Of a DNA stretch of 64,000 nucleotides, positions 8,017-20,627 are shown piece after piece. The position numbers were made by a program, and so were the translations under genes. This DNA is from Pseudoduganella aquatica (GTDB lineage: Bacteria; Pseudomonadota; Gammaproteobacteria; Burkholderiales; Burkholderiaceae_D): contig NZ_WWCU01000027.1 in assembly GCF_009857595.1 (NCBI RefSeq), positions 1-64,000 of the forward strand. Reading direction: 5' to 3'. The notes under the pieces are model-generated. The model was not told the origin of the DNA and did no database searches. It worked only from the letters and a program-made list of their open reading frames with translations. The first letter of the stretch is position 1. Each line of letters opens with the position of its first letter.

Positions 8017-9516
8017 ATGTTACGTCATCTCGTGGCCGCTGCCGGCCTTGCACTACTCTCCCACGGCGCCTACGCGGCAGTCGCGGGCAAAATCGTCTAT
8101 GTGACGGGCAGCGCGCAGGTGGCGCAGCAGCCTGCCGTGCTGGACGGCGCGGTGCAGGAAGGCGATATGCTGACCACCGGCGCCGACGGCTATCTCTATA
8201 TCACCACGGTGGACAACGGCCTGTTCATCCTGCGCCCGTCCAGCCAGGCCCGCATCGTCGCCTATTATATAGACGAGAAACAGCCTTCCAACAACCGCAT
8301 CAAGCTGGAACTGCTGAACGGGGTGGCGCGCAGCCGCTCCGGCGACGCGGTCAAGAAGGCGCGCCAGAATTTCCGCTTCAACACGCCGGTGGCCGCCATC
8401 GGCGTGCGCGGCACGGACTTTACCGTCTTTACCGATCACGACACCACGCGCGTGACCGTCAACTCCGGCGGCATCGCGCTGAGCGGTTTTGGCGGCGCCT
8501 GCAGTCCTGAAGGCCTGGGCCCGTGCGAAGGCCAGGCCACGCGCGACCTGTTCGCCGCGCAAAAAGGCAATCTGCTGCAGATCCGCCGCGGCCAGGCCGC
8601 GCCGCAATTGCTGCCGGAAACCAATACCCTGGCGCCGGACGCCGTGGCGCCGCCGCGCCAGGACGAGCCGGGCAAGCATGCTGGTCCGTCCAGCGGCGCG
8701 AGCCTGCCGCCGCAGCCCAATCTGGACGTGCAAAAAAGCGCCAGCCTGCAGCAGCAGATTGCCACCAATGGCACCGGCACCAAGAACGATCCGCCGCCTG
8801 CGGTGATTGTGCCGCCGGTGACGGAAATCACCCCGCCGGCCACCGAAGTGCCGGTGGTCACGCCACCCGTGGTCACCCCGCCGGTGGTGACGCCGCCGGT
8901 GGTAGTGGAACCGCCGGTCGTGACGCCGCCGGTGGTGACGCCGCCGGTGGTCGAGCCGCCGGTGGTAACCCCGCCCGTGGTGCAGGAGCGCCAGATCGTC
9001 TGGGGGCGCTGGCAACCGCTGCTGGAAAAGGAGCGCCAGGTGGACCTGGTGGCCGAACTCAAGAAGGGGAAGACCCTGATTGCGCAGAATCCGGACTTCG
9101 TTCTGTTGCGCACCGAGGGGCAGGCTTACCCGGTGCCCGAGCGCGGCGGGGTCAGTTTTGCGCTCAAGCAGGGCGAGGCGTTTATTCATCATGACAACGC
9201 GGCCTTGCCTACTCTGGCGGCGACGCTGGAGAACGGCGCGTTGAGTTTTAATTTCGACAAGCGCACCTTCGCTACCAACTTCGACCTGGTCAACGGGGAG
9301 GAGCGGCTGCTGATGCAGTCCACGGGCAAGGTGGCCGACGACGGACGTTTTGTGGGCGATGCCTTGTACATCCAGCCGAATAATATGTCCGTCAGCGGCT
9401 TGCTCAGCACGGAAAACGGCGGCACCGCAGCGTACCTGTTCCAGCGCCGCATGACCGGGCGCACGATCTACGGCGGCACCAGCTGGACTGCCCAGCCGGC
9501 CACCGCCACGAAATAA
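8017..9516 (+). CDS. FecR-domain exported protein with Pro-Val-rich repeat linker
   Basis: ATG 8017 is chosen because an AAGGGG ribosome site (8005-8010) precedes it by six bases. A signal peptide (LVAAAGLALLSHGAYA) also follows directly, and the predicted -10 element lies upstream, excluding the GTG at 7984. The 499-residue product has a FecR-like domain at about 22-165 (VAGKIVYVTG, then TPVAAIGVRGTDFTVF). A low-complexity linker of repeated PPVVTPPVV units comes next, encoded at about 8805-8985. A C-terminal domain of about 170 residues, which I do not recognise, completes the protein. FecR proteins of this kind, without a sigma factor partner, are often found beside CHASE2 cyclases and are thought to be periplasmic or surface proteins. 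The function is unknown. A perfect terminator follows. Confidence 0.82.
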   Translation: MLRHLVAAAGLALLSHGAYAAVAGKIVYVTGSAQVAQQPAVLDGAVQEGDMLTTGADGYLYITTVDNGLFILRPSSQARIVAYYIDEKQPSNNRIKLELLNGVARSRSGDAVKKARQNFRFNTPVAAIGVRGTDFTVFTDHDTTRVTVNSGGIALSGFGGACSPEGLGPCEGQATRDLFAAQKGNLLQIRRGQAAPQLLPETNTLAPDAVAPPRQDEPGKHAGPSSGASLPPQPNLDVQKSASLQQQIATNGTGTKNDPPPAVIVPPVTEITPPATEVPVVTPPVVTPPVVTPPVVVEPPVVTPPVVTPPVVEPPVVTPPVVQERQIVWGRWQPLLEKERQVDLVAELKKGKTLIAQNPDFVLLRTEGQAYPVPERGGVSFALKQGEAFIHHDNAALPTLAATLENGALSFNFDKRTFATNFDLVNGEERLLMQSTGKVADDGRFVGDALYIQPNNMSVSGLLSTENGGTAAYLFQRRMTGRTIYGGTSWTAQPATATK

Positions 9517-9540
9517 CCCCTGCTGCCTTTGCTTGCACCA

Positions 9541-9570
9541 ACAGCCCGCCTTTGGCGGGCTGTTTTTTTT
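9541..9570 (+). terminator. Rho-independent terminator after the FecR gene
   Basis: A perfect 10-bp stem, ACAGCCCGCC with GGCGGGCTGT and a TTT loop, is followed by a run of eight T. It isolates the FecR transcript from the S-layer promoter downstream. Confidence 0.95.
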
Positions 9571-9986
9571 CGCCTGTCGAGTGTGTGATGCGCGCGTACA
9601 ACAGTTCTTCGTGCGACAAAATTTTTACATTTACTTACCATTTCATCTGCGGTGGATTTTTTGCGATGCCAATTTGCAATCTTTTGTGTCGTACTGTCAC
9701 GGTTTTGCCTGCCCGGCAAGCCCCGTCAACACCGCAGATTCCCTATGGCGGCGGGCAAAGCGCCGTAAACCGTGCCAATCCTTGCGTTGGGCGCAATCTT
9801 CTCTGATAATGACCCGCCGCATAGTTTTCATTGGTTAATTTACTAACTATCGGAGGATATTGCTTATTTTTGTGATGGCTGTCACATGCTTGGGCAATAC
9901 CTTCTGAGATTATTCGGTACGTTAGATTGTTTTGGCCACCGCGAGTCATGCAATTAACTTCAATCAATCCTTACTAGGAGTTTTAA
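9571..9986 (+). promoter_or_regulatory. AT-rich S-layer promoter region with a perfect CRP site
   Basis: This 416-base gap contains no gene and is much richer in A/T than its surroundings. TGTGATGGCTGTCACA at 9871-9886 is a perfect TGTGA-N6-TCACA site. A GATTAT -10 element at 9908-9913 would start transcription at about 9920, putting the operator centre at -41.5, the classical class II position. The leader would be about 67 bases, ending in a strong AGGAG (9976-9980) six bases before the ATG. The upstream A/T tract (about 9600-9680) could act as an UP element or bind a nucleoid protein; that part is inference. Confidence 0.7.
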
Positions 9987-13949
<3,963 letters not shown>

Positions 13950-13961
13950 TTGATCATACTT

Positions 13962-14045
13962 CCACCCCGAGCTTCGGCGACGGGTGGTAAGTAGAGTCGA
14001 ACAAGACCTCATTGCCCGCAAGGCAGTGGGGTCTTCCTGCTTTTA
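13962..14045 (+). terminator. Tandem hairpins ending the S-layer transcript
   Basis: Two stem-loops follow the S-layer stop codon. The first pairs CCACCC (13962-13967) with GGGTGG (13982-13987). The second pairs AAGACC (14003-14008) with GGTCTT (14030-14035), extended by inner GC pairs, and a short T-rich tract follows at 14041-14044. They probably stabilise the mRNA 3' end and attenuate read-through into the small gene at 14072. Confidence 0.65.
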
Positions 14046-14071
14046 GCGTCATTATTTTTATTGAGACAACT

Positions 14072-14293
14072 ATGCCTACTATCACTATCGACAATCAGGT
14101 CTATGACCTCGACACCCTGCCGGAGGCCGCCAAAGAACAGCTGCGCAGCCTGCAATTCGTGGATGGCGAACTGGACCGCCTGCAGGCCAAGATAGCCGTG
14201 CTGCGCACCGCGCGCAGCACGTACGCCAGGGCGCTGAACGAGGCGCTGGCGCCGCTGCAAGCGCCTGTTCAGGATGAAATCCTGAAATTTTAG
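14072..14293 (+). CDS. Small DUF6447-like protein, copy A
   Basis: This 73-residue protein starts at ATG 14072, between the S-layer gene and its exporter. It has an N-terminal strand pair (TITIDNQVYDL), a short Leu-rich turn and a long amphipathic helix with the pattern LQFVDGELDRLQAKIAVLRT, then a TARSTYARAL motif. The same pattern occurs in the 67-residue protein encoded at 19085, immediately after the TolC gene, so the two are paralogues bracketing the exporter. I recall this pattern as the DUF6447 family but could not check. No function is known; a role in folding, export or surface attachment of the S-layer protein is suggested only by position. Confidence 0.75.
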   Translation: MPTITIDNQVYDLDTLPEAAKEQLRSLQFVDGELDRLQAKIAVLRTARSTYARALNEALAPLQAPVQDEILKF

Positions 14294-14375
14294 TCAAACC
14301 GGTCGGCAGCGCAGGCGCCCCTGCGCCGCTGCGGGTTACGAATTGATACAAGCTTTTTTGCTCTTGGATGCCCAA

Positions 14376-14419
14376 AAATGTGATCTACGTCACATTTTCT
14401 TGCGGTTTTAGGCGATAAT
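14376..14419 (+). promoter_or_regulatory. CRP site and promoter for the type I secretion operon
   Basis: TGTGATCTACGTCACA at 14379-14394 is a perfect TGTGA-N6-TCACA site. It is flanked by AAA and TTT, so 20 of the 22 positions of the ideal E. coli CRP palindrome match. A GATAAT -10 element at 14414-14419 puts the operator centre at about -39.5 to -41.5 depending on the exact start point. No other promoter is obvious in the 250-base gap before the ABC transporter gene. Confidence 0.72.
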
Positions 14420-14543
14420 GTCTCGTCTTTAATCGAGCGCGCTGCCGTGTGCACCGCGCCTGCCGCAGTTCGGGCGCCGCCCTCCTGGAGGGGCGCAACG
14501 TGCCGTTGCTGTGCCTTTCTGCCGTACTTAGCAAGTCAATCAC

Positions 14544-16376
14544 ATGAAAAAACTACTCAATCCCAAGAGCGAAATCGAGCAGATCCTGTTTCGCTTCAAG
14601 AGCACCTTCTATACGGTAGGGGTCTTCAGCGCCATCACCAACTTGCTGATGCTGGCACCGTCGCTGTACATGCTGCAGGTCTACGACCGCGTGCTGCAAA
14701 GCAAGAACGAAATCACGCTGCTGATGATTACGCTGATGCTGCTGGGTACCTATCTGGTGTTGGGTGGTTTGGAGTTGATACGCAGCTTTATTCTGATCCG
14801 CGTCGGCGCCAAATTCGACATGGAGCTGAATCGGCGTGTCTACACGGCTGCCTTCGAGCAGAACCTGAAGCAAGCCGGCGGCAACGCCGGGCAGTCCCTG
14901 AACGACCTGACCAGCCTGCGCCAATTCTTGACCGGCAACGCGCTGTTTGCCTTCTTCGATGCGCCCTGGTTCCCGTTCTACTTGATCGTGATGTTTTTGT
15001 TTGAGCCATCGCTGGGCTGGTTTGCCCTGGTTGGCGTAGTCGTGCTGGTGATTCTGGCCTATGTGAATGAGCGCGCAACCCGCAAACCGCTTGCGGAGGC
15101 GAATTCGATGGCGATTGCATCCAGCTCCCTCGCCACCAATAATTTGCGCAATGCGGAAGTAATCGAGTCCATGGGCATGCTGCCCAACCTGATGGGCCGC
15201 TGGTTCAAGCTGCACGGCAAGTTCCTCCATCTGCAGGCGGAAGCCAGCGAGAAGGCCGGCCTGATCGGCGGATTCACCAAGTTTGTGCAATTGTCGATGC
15301 AGTCGCTGATCCTGGGTCTGGGCGCCTTGCTGGTGCTCGAAAATAAAATCACGCCAGGCATGATGATTGCCGGCTCCATCCTGTTGGGCCGTGCGACGCA
15401 GCCGGTGCAGCAGTTGATCGCCGTATGGAAAAGCCTGAGCAGCACCCGCAGCGCATATGAGCGTTTGAACACTCTGCTGGAAAAAAACCCGGCGCGGCCG
15501 GCCGGCATGGAACTGCCGAAACCCAAGGGCACGCTGACGGTTGAAGCCGTTATTGCCGCCCCTCCCGGCGCCAAGGCCGCGCTACTGAAGGGCGTGAACT
15601 TCGGCATTCATCCGGGCGATGTGCTGGGCATTATTGGCCCTAGCGGTTCGGGTAAGTCGACGCTGGCGCGCCTGCTGGTCGGCGTGTGGCCGTCGGCTAG
15701 CGGCAAGGTGCGCCTGGACGGCGCGGACATCTACCAATGGAACAAGGCCGAACTGGGTCCGCATATCGGCTATCTGCCGCAGGATATTGAACTGTTCGGC
15801 GGCACCATTGCGGACAACATCGCGCGTTTCGGCGAGATCGACGCTGAGAAAGTGGTCCTGGCGGCGAAACGCGCCGGCGTCCACGACATGATTCTGCATA
15901 TGCCGGACGGCTACGACACCTTGCTGGGCGACGGCGGCGCGGGCCTGTCGGGCGGCCAGCGCCAGCGCCTGGGCCTGGCGCGCGCCATGTACGGCGACCC
16001 GTCCCTGGTGGTGCTGGACGAACCGAACTCCAACCTGGACGACGTCGGCGAGCAAGCGCTGGTACAGGCCATTGCCGACCTGCGCAAGCACGGCAAAACC
16101 ATCGTGCTGATCACGCACCGCACCAGCGCGATCGCCGCGACCAATAAGCTGCTGGTGCTGCGCGACGGCGCGGTCGACATGTTTGGCCCAAGCGACCAGG
16201 TCCTGGCCGCGCTGCAGAAGAACCAGAAAGCGCTGGCGCAGCAGCAACAGGCACAGGCGCAGCAAGCTCAAACCAAGGCCCAGCAGGCGGCCATGCAACA
16301 AGCCGCCGTTGAGCAGGCGGCAAGCCAGGCGGCGCAAGCGGCGGATGGCGGCAAGGCGACCACGGAACAGGAATGA
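14544..16376 (+). CDS. Type I secretion ABC transporter (permease/ATPase, PrtD family)
   Basis: This 610-residue inner-membrane exporter component has its membrane domain at about 20-300. The nucleotide-binding domain at about 330-560 carries Walker A GPSGSGKST (near 365), the signature LSGGQRQRLGLARA and Walker B VVLDEPNSNLDD. It lacks the N-terminal C39-like domain of HlyB, as expected for the PrtD/RsaD class that moves substrates with an uncleaved C-terminal signal. An unusual C-terminal tail of about 55 residues is rich in Gln and Ala (repeated QAQ and QQA). Its stop overlaps the next start as ATGA. The obvious cargo is the S-layer protein upstream; the two distant DUF4214 metalloproteases may also use it. 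Confidence 0.94.
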   Translation: MKKLLNPKSEIEQILFRFKSTFYTVGVFSAITNLLMLAPSLYMLQVYDRVLQSKNEITLLMITLMLLGTYLVLGGLELIRSFILIRVGAKFDMELNRRVYTAAFEQNLKQAGGNAGQSLNDLTSLRQFLTGNALFAFFDAPWFPFYLIVMFLFEPSLGWFALVGVVVLVILAYVNERATRKPLAEANSMAIASSSLATNNLRNAEVIESMGMLPNLMGRWFKLHGKFLHLQAEASEKAGLIGGFTKFVQLSMQSLILGLGALLVLENKITPGMMIAGSILLGRATQPVQQLIAVWKSLSSTRSAYERLNTLLEKNPARPAGMELPKPKGTLTVEAVIAAPPGAKAALLKGVNFGIHPGDVLGIIGPSGSGKSTLARLLVGVWPSASGKVRLDGADIYQWNKAELGPHIGYLPQDIELFGGTIADNIARFGEIDAEKVVLAAKRAGVHDMILHMPDGYDTLLGDGGAGLSGGQRQRLGLARAMYGDPSLVVLDEPNSNLDDVGEQALVQAIADLRKHGKTIVLITHRTSAIAATNKLLVLRDGAVDMFGPSDQVLAALQKNQKALAQQQQAQAQQAQTKAQQAAMQQAAVEQAASQAAQAADGGKATTEQE

Positions 16377-17737
16377 ATATGAAACTGATCGATACTAAAG
16401 CTACTGCGACCGAAGTCATCAGCCATGATGTGGCGCCGCTGACCGTCAACACGGATGCGCGCGTTTATAGCAAGCTGGGCTGGATTATTGTCCTGGTGGG
16501 CGTGCTTGGTTTCCTGCTGTGGGCTACCTTTGCGCCGCTCGACAAGGGCGTGCCCATGCCGGGCAACGTGGCCAAGGAAGGCAACCGCAAATCCATTCAG
16601 CACCAGAACGGCGGCACCGTCGAGGACATCCTCGTCAAAGAAGGCGACACCGTCAAGCAGGGTCAAGTTCTGGTGCGCATGAACGGCGTCCAGGTGAAGG
16701 CGCAGGCGGAAATTACCAAGGTGCAGCTGATTTCCACCTCGATCGCGCAGGCGCGCCTCATGGCCGAGCGTGACGGCAAGTCTACATTCAGCGTGCCGGA
16801 AGTGGTGGCCAGCCTGAAGGACGACCCGCGCGTGGTGGCCAATATGGCGCTGCAGTCGCAGCTGATGAGCGCGCGCCAGATTGGCCTGCAGAACGAACTC
16901 GCCGCGATGGAAGAAACCGCCGCAGGCCTGAAGTTCCAGCTGAACTCGCTCCAGGCGGTCCGGGAAAGCAAGCAGCAGCAGGGCGCGTATCTGAAAGAGC
17001 AGCTGGACAATGTACGCGACCTGGCCAAGGACGGCTATGTGGCGCGCAGCAAGCTGCTGGATCTGGAGCGCAACTATGTGCAGCTGAACGGTGAACTGGC
17101 CGAGAATGCCGGCGCCATAGGCCGTACCCAGCGCCAGATCGCTGAAATGATGCTCAAGCGCTCGCAGCGCAGCCACGAATACCAGCGCGAAATCGGTTCG
17201 CAGCTGGCCGATGTGCAGAAAGAGGCGCAAGCGCTGGAAAGCCGCCTGAAGGCGGAAAGCTATGCCGTCGACAATATCGAAGTCAAGTCGCCGGTGGATG
17301 GCGTCGTGATCGGCATGGCGGTGTTTACCAAGGGCGGCGTGGTGCAATCGGGCTTCCGCATGATGGACGTGGTGCCGCTGGGCGACACCATGATCGTCGA
17401 GGGCCGCCTGCCGGTCAATCTGGTCGACAAAGTCCACGCCGGCTTGCCTACCGAGCTGATTTTCTCCGCATTTAACAGCAATACCACACCGCACATTCCC
17501 GGCGTGGTCACCAAGGTATCGCCGGACCGCCTGATCGACGATCACACCGGCCAGCCTTACTACACGGTGCAAGCCCGGGTGACCCCTGCCGGCCTGAAAG
17601 AGATGCAGCAGCATAAGCTGGAAGTGCGTCCCGGCATGCCGGTGGAGCTGTTCGTGAAGATGGGCGAGCGCACCATGATGAGCTACCTGCTGAAACCGGT
17701 GCTGGACCGCGCCAAAACGTCGATGTCGGAGGAGTAA
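16373..17737 (+). CDS. Type I secretion periplasmic adaptor (HlyD/PrtE family)
   Basis: This 454-residue membrane-fusion protein has a short cytoplasmic N-terminus and one membrane helix (about 28-52, WIIVLVGVLGFLLWATF). Next come a lipoyl/barrel-sandwich part (GGTVEDILVKEGDTVKQGQVLVR begins it), a long alpha-helical hairpin at about 110-300 and a C-terminal beta-barrel (VKSPVDGVVIGMAV onward). It would link the ABC transporter to the outer-membrane TolC-like channel. It is translationally coupled on both sides: ATGA with the ABC gene and TAATG with the next gene. Length is normal for PrtE/RsaE proteins. Confidence 0.94.
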   Translation: MNMKLIDTKATATEVISHDVAPLTVNTDARVYSKLGWIIVLVGVLGFLLWATFAPLDKGVPMPGNVAKEGNRKSIQHQNGGTVEDILVKEGDTVKQGQVLVRMNGVQVKAQAEITKVQLISTSIAQARLMAERDGKSTFSVPEVVASLKDDPRVVANMALQSQLMSARQIGLQNELAAMEETAAGLKFQLNSLQAVRESKQQQGAYLKEQLDNVRDLAKDGYVARSKLLDLERNYVQLNGELAENAGAIGRTQRQIAEMMLKRSQRSHEYQREIGSQLADVQKEAQALESRLKAESYAVDNIEVKSPVDGVVIGMAVFTKGGVVQSGFRMMDVVPLGDTMIVEGRLPVNLVDKVHAGLPTELIFSAFNSNTTPHIPGVVTKVSPDRLIDDHTGQPYYTVQARVTPAGLKEMQQHKLEVRPGMPVELFVKMGERTMMSYLLKPVLDRAKTSMSEE

Positions 17738-19077
17738 TGCGGCACTTTCTGCGATCGAAACGTGGCCTGCTGGTGCAGGCCGTCGGGGCGGCGTTGCTGG
17801 CCCACAGCTCTGGCGCCTCCGCGCTGGGCTTGATGCAAGCCTACGAGGCCGCGCTGAAAAACGACAGCGTCTATCGTGCGGCCTACTATGCCAAGGAAGC
17901 CGGCAAGGAAAACCGCGTGCTGGGCCGTTCCGGCTTGCTGCCCAGTATTTCCGCTAGCTATAACGGCAGCAAGGCCAAGAGCGAGATCACCAGCAACGGC
18001 CACTCCGTGAATCAGGACTACATCAGCCGCTCCTCCAGCGTGCAAGTGCGCCAGACGCTGGTCAACTTCGACGCGCTGGCGCGCTACAAGCAGGGCGTAC
18101 TGCAAACCGAGTACAGCGAGGCGGTCTTCCTGAGTGAATCGCAGCAGGCTGCGATGCGCGTGGTGGGGGCCTATATCGAAGTACTGTTCAAGCAGGACCA
18201 GTTGGCGCTGGCGAAAAGCGAACGCGACACGTATGTTGAGCGCATGAAGGTCAATGACCGCATGCTCGAGAAGGGGGAGGGCACCCGCACCGATATGCTG
18301 GAAACCCGCGCCCGCCTGGACGTGGCGGAAGCCGCCGTGCTGGAGGCGGAGGACAACCTGGCTGCCACCCGCCTCGGCTTGCAAGCCATCGTCGGCGCGG
18401 ACGTGAATCTGGGGGAACTGGATCCGCTGACGCCGGCCTTCCACCGTCCACCCGAAGACAAGCTGGGCCTGGAAGGCTGGCAGCGTCTGGTTATGGAAAG
18501 CAATAATGAAGTGCGGGCGCGCAAGCTTGGCGTCGAGATCGGCCAGCAGGAGATCAACAAGCAGCGCTCCGGGCACTTCCCGCGCCTGGACGCGGTGGCT
18601 TCCTATGGCAAGTCCGACTCGGACACCATCAATACCATTAACCAGTCGTCCACCACGCGCAGCATCGGCTTCCAGCTCACTGTGCCGATCTATGCCGGCG
18701 GCGCGGTGAGCGCCTCCACCCGCCAGGCCGTGGCCAACCGCGAAAAGGCCAAGGCCGATCTGCAGACCGAGATCGACAAGGCCATGCTGGAACTGAACAA
18801 AGACTACGACTCGCTGGTAAGCAGCGTGAAGAAGATCGAAGCGCTGATGAAGGCGGTTGATTCGGGCAAACTGCTGGTGCAGGCAACCGAGCAAAGCATC
18901 AAGGGCGGCGTGCGCATCAATCTGGACCTGCTAGATGCCCAGCGCCAGTTGAGCGCGACCGTGCGCGACTTGGCCCAGGCGCGCTACACCTACATCCTGT
19001 CCTATCTCAAGCTGCGCGCCGCGTCCGGTACGCTGTCGTCCAGCGATGTCCGCGAGATGGCCGGGTATTTCCGTTGA
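17737..19077 (+). CDS. TolC-family outer-membrane channel of the type I secretion system
   Basis: This 446-residue protein has a signal peptide (LLVQAVGAALLAHSSGASA) and the two-repeat outer-membrane-efflux architecture of TolC/PrtF/RsaF. It begins with LMQAYEAALKNDSVYRAA and ends its second half with VRINLDLLDAQRQL. It would form the trimeric tunnel that completes the exporter. The start overlaps the adaptor stop by one base (TAATG), with GGAGG just upstream inside the adaptor gene. A dedicated TolC inside the operon supports a specialised, high-flux exporter. Confidence 0.93.
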   Translation: MRHFLRSKRGLLVQAVGAALLAHSSGASALGLMQAYEAALKNDSVYRAAYYAKEAGKENRVLGRSGLLPSISASYNGSKAKSEITSNGHSVNQDYISRSSSVQVRQTLVNFDALARYKQGVLQTEYSEAVFLSESQQAAMRVVGAYIEVLFKQDQLALAKSERDTYVERMKVNDRMLEKGEGTRTDMLETRARLDVAEAAVLEAEDNLAATRLGLQAIVGADVNLGELDPLTPAFHRPPEDKLGLEGWQRLVMESNNEVRARKLGVEIGQQEINKQRSGHFPRLDAVASYGKSDSDTINTINQSSTTRSIGFQLTVPIYAGGAVSASTRQAVANREKAKADLQTEIDKAMLELNKDYDSLVSSVKKIEALMKAVDSGKLLVQATEQSIKGGVRINLDLLDAQRQLSATVRDLAQARYTYILSYLKLRAASGTLSSSDVREMAGYFR

Positions 19078-19084
19078 GCGTGCA

Positions 19085-19288
19085 ATGGACGAGCCTTTGC
19101 AAGTAACGGTGGATGGCGTCAGCTATCTGGTGTCGGAGCTGAGCGCGGAAGCGCAGGAGCAAGTCAACAATCTGCGCTTTGTTGACCAGGAGATGGCGGC
19201 CTTGCGCTCGCGGCTGGCGCTGTGCAGCACCGCCAGGATCGCCTACGAAAACGCGCTGCGCCTGGCTGTGCCACGATCGATACAGTAA
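19085..19288 (+). CDS. Small DUF6447-like protein, copy B
   Basis: This 67-residue protein begins seven bases after the TolC-family stop, so it is the last gene of the secretion operon. It shares with the product of 14072 the order of a short strand pair (LQVTVDGVSYLV), the motif LRFVDQEM and the helix end TARIAYENAL. Overall the two are clearly related though well diverged. No signal peptide or membrane segment is present, which suggests a cytoplasmic protein. Possible roles are a secretion chaperone or regulator of the S-layer exporter; this is inference from location only. Confidence 0.75.
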   Translation: MDEPLQVTVDGVSYLVSELSAEAQEQVNNLRFVDQEMAALRSRLALCSTARIAYENALRLAVPRSIQ

Positions 19289-19337
19289 GGCCGCCGCCGC
19301 TGGTGGCGGCACTTGGTTGTAGGGTAAGATTGCGGCC

Positions 19338-20429
19338 ATGAAATCTCTCAATCTCCCCTACAACCCGCGCCTGGACCAGCTGCGCTGGCTGGCCGTCACC
19401 ATCGTCTTCCTGTTCCACTACTACCACGAGTACATGCGCCAGGGCGGCGTGCCGCAGTACAACGTGCTGCTGGCGCCGGTCACCGAAGGTCACACCGGCG
19501 TGGGCCTGTTCTTCGCCCTGTCCGGCTTCCTGTTCATGCAGATCGCGCAGCGCCAGCAGCACATCGTCTACCGCGACTTCCTGCGCAACCGCCTGCTGCG
19601 CATCGTGCCGCTGTTCCTGGTGGTGTTTGTGCTGGCCACCTCCATCGGCCGCGACAAGTTCGCGCCGCAGGATTTGCTGTATGTGCTGGCCACCAACCTG
19701 GGGCTGGCGCCCACGTCTTACACGGTGGTCACCGGCGCGGCGTGGAGTATTTCGGTGGAGTTCACCTTCTATCTGGTGTTCCCCTTCCTGGCGCGCTTCG
19801 CGCTCGAGCGCGGCGCCAGCTATCTGCTGCAGCTGCTGGGCATCATGCTCTTCCTCAAGCTGGCCGCCTACACCGCCAATGAGAAGAGCACGCTGATGTT
19901 CTTCAGCACCCTGGTGGGGCGCTTCGACCAGTTCCTGATCGGCATGCTGGGTGCGTTCGCCGTGAGCCGCCATGCGGCGCAGCTGCGCCGCCACGGCGCC
20001 TGGCTGGTGCCGCTGGCAGCGGCGCTGGTGTATGGCAACTGCGTGCTGCAAGCCTCGGTGTCGCGCTTCGACCCGGCCTCGCATGACAAATTCTGGATCT
20101 TCTGGTCCATGCTGGAAGCGTTCGGCTGGACTTGCCTGATTATGTGCTGGGTGGGCTGGGAGCGTCGCATGCCGGCCGTGGTGGAGCGCGTGCTCGAACA
20201 TGGCGGCAAGATCAGCTTCTCGTTCTATTTGCTGCACATGGCGGCGCTGACCGTGCTGGCCAATTTTATCGGCCTGCCGCACTGGACCGGCAGCCGCGTA
20301 CTGGACGCGCTGCTGGCCTTCCCGCTGGCCTACGGCGCCACCTGGGCCATGTCCGCGCTCAGCTACCACGTGATCGAACAGCCCTTCCTGCGCCTGCGCC
20401 GCAGCTACGGCGACAAGCCGGCAGTGTAG
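19338..20429 (+). CDS. Acyltransferase 3 family membrane protein (OafA/YrhL-like)
   Basis: This 363-residue protein has about ten membrane helices. It carries the family hallmarks: an N-terminal LDQLRWLAVTIVFLFHYYHE with the conserved His in the first helix, a second helix motif GVGLFFALSGFL, and RDFLRNRLLRIVPLF. Such enzymes transfer acyl groups from cytoplasmic donors to sugars of LPS O-antigen, exopolysaccharide or peptidoglycan. Its position after the S-layer export operon and in a window with O-antigen genes fits surface-glycan O-acetylation, but the substrate cannot be told. The gene stands alone, 49 bases after the small DUF6447-like gene, and is followed by a REP-like element. Confidence 0.9.
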   Translation: MKSLNLPYNPRLDQLRWLAVTIVFLFHYYHEYMRQGGVPQYNVLLAPVTEGHTGVGLFFALSGFLFMQIAQRQQHIVYRDFLRNRLLRIVPLFLVVFVLATSIGRDKFAPQDLLYVLATNLGLAPTSYTVVTGAAWSISVEFTFYLVFPFLARFALERGASYLLQLLGIMLFLKLAAYTANEKSTLMFFSTLVGRFDQFLIGMLGAFAVSRHAAQLRRHGAWLVPLAAALVYGNCVLQASVSRFDPASHDKFWIFWSMLEAFGWTCLIMCWVGWERRMPAVVERVLEHGGKISFSFYLLHMAALTVLANFIGLPHWTGSRVLDALLAFPLAYGATWAMSALSYHVIEQPFLRLRRSYGDKPAV

Positions 20430-20436
20430 TGGCCAT

Positions 20437-20533
20437 GGCGGGTTACGTGCGGCTGCGCCGCACTAACCCGCCCTACGCGTGTTTTTAAGACCGCGCCGTA
20501 GGGCGGGTTAGCGGCGCAGCCGCGTAACCCGCC
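20437..20533. repeat. REP/BIME-like double hairpin (copy 1)
   Basis: Two imperfect palindromes, each opening with GGCGGGTTA and closing with TAACCCGCC, face each other around a T-rich spacer; the inner ends read CCCTACG and CGTAGGG. The same 97-98 base arrangement recurs at 53446-53543 and a half unit at 31780-31816. All three lie just after stop codons. Confidence 0.85.
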
Positions 20534-20627
20534 ACTCCCGCCGCCGGTGGGTACGCTGGTTTGCGCCCGCTCAAACTTCGGTTTCACTGCGGTGCTTGAC
20601 GCTATCATCGGCCGCTACAATTTCGCC

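Noticed and set aside
19289..19337. GC-rich hairpin after the secretion operon as a terminator
   Set aside because: The stem is plausible (GCCGCC with GGCGGC) but no T-run follows.
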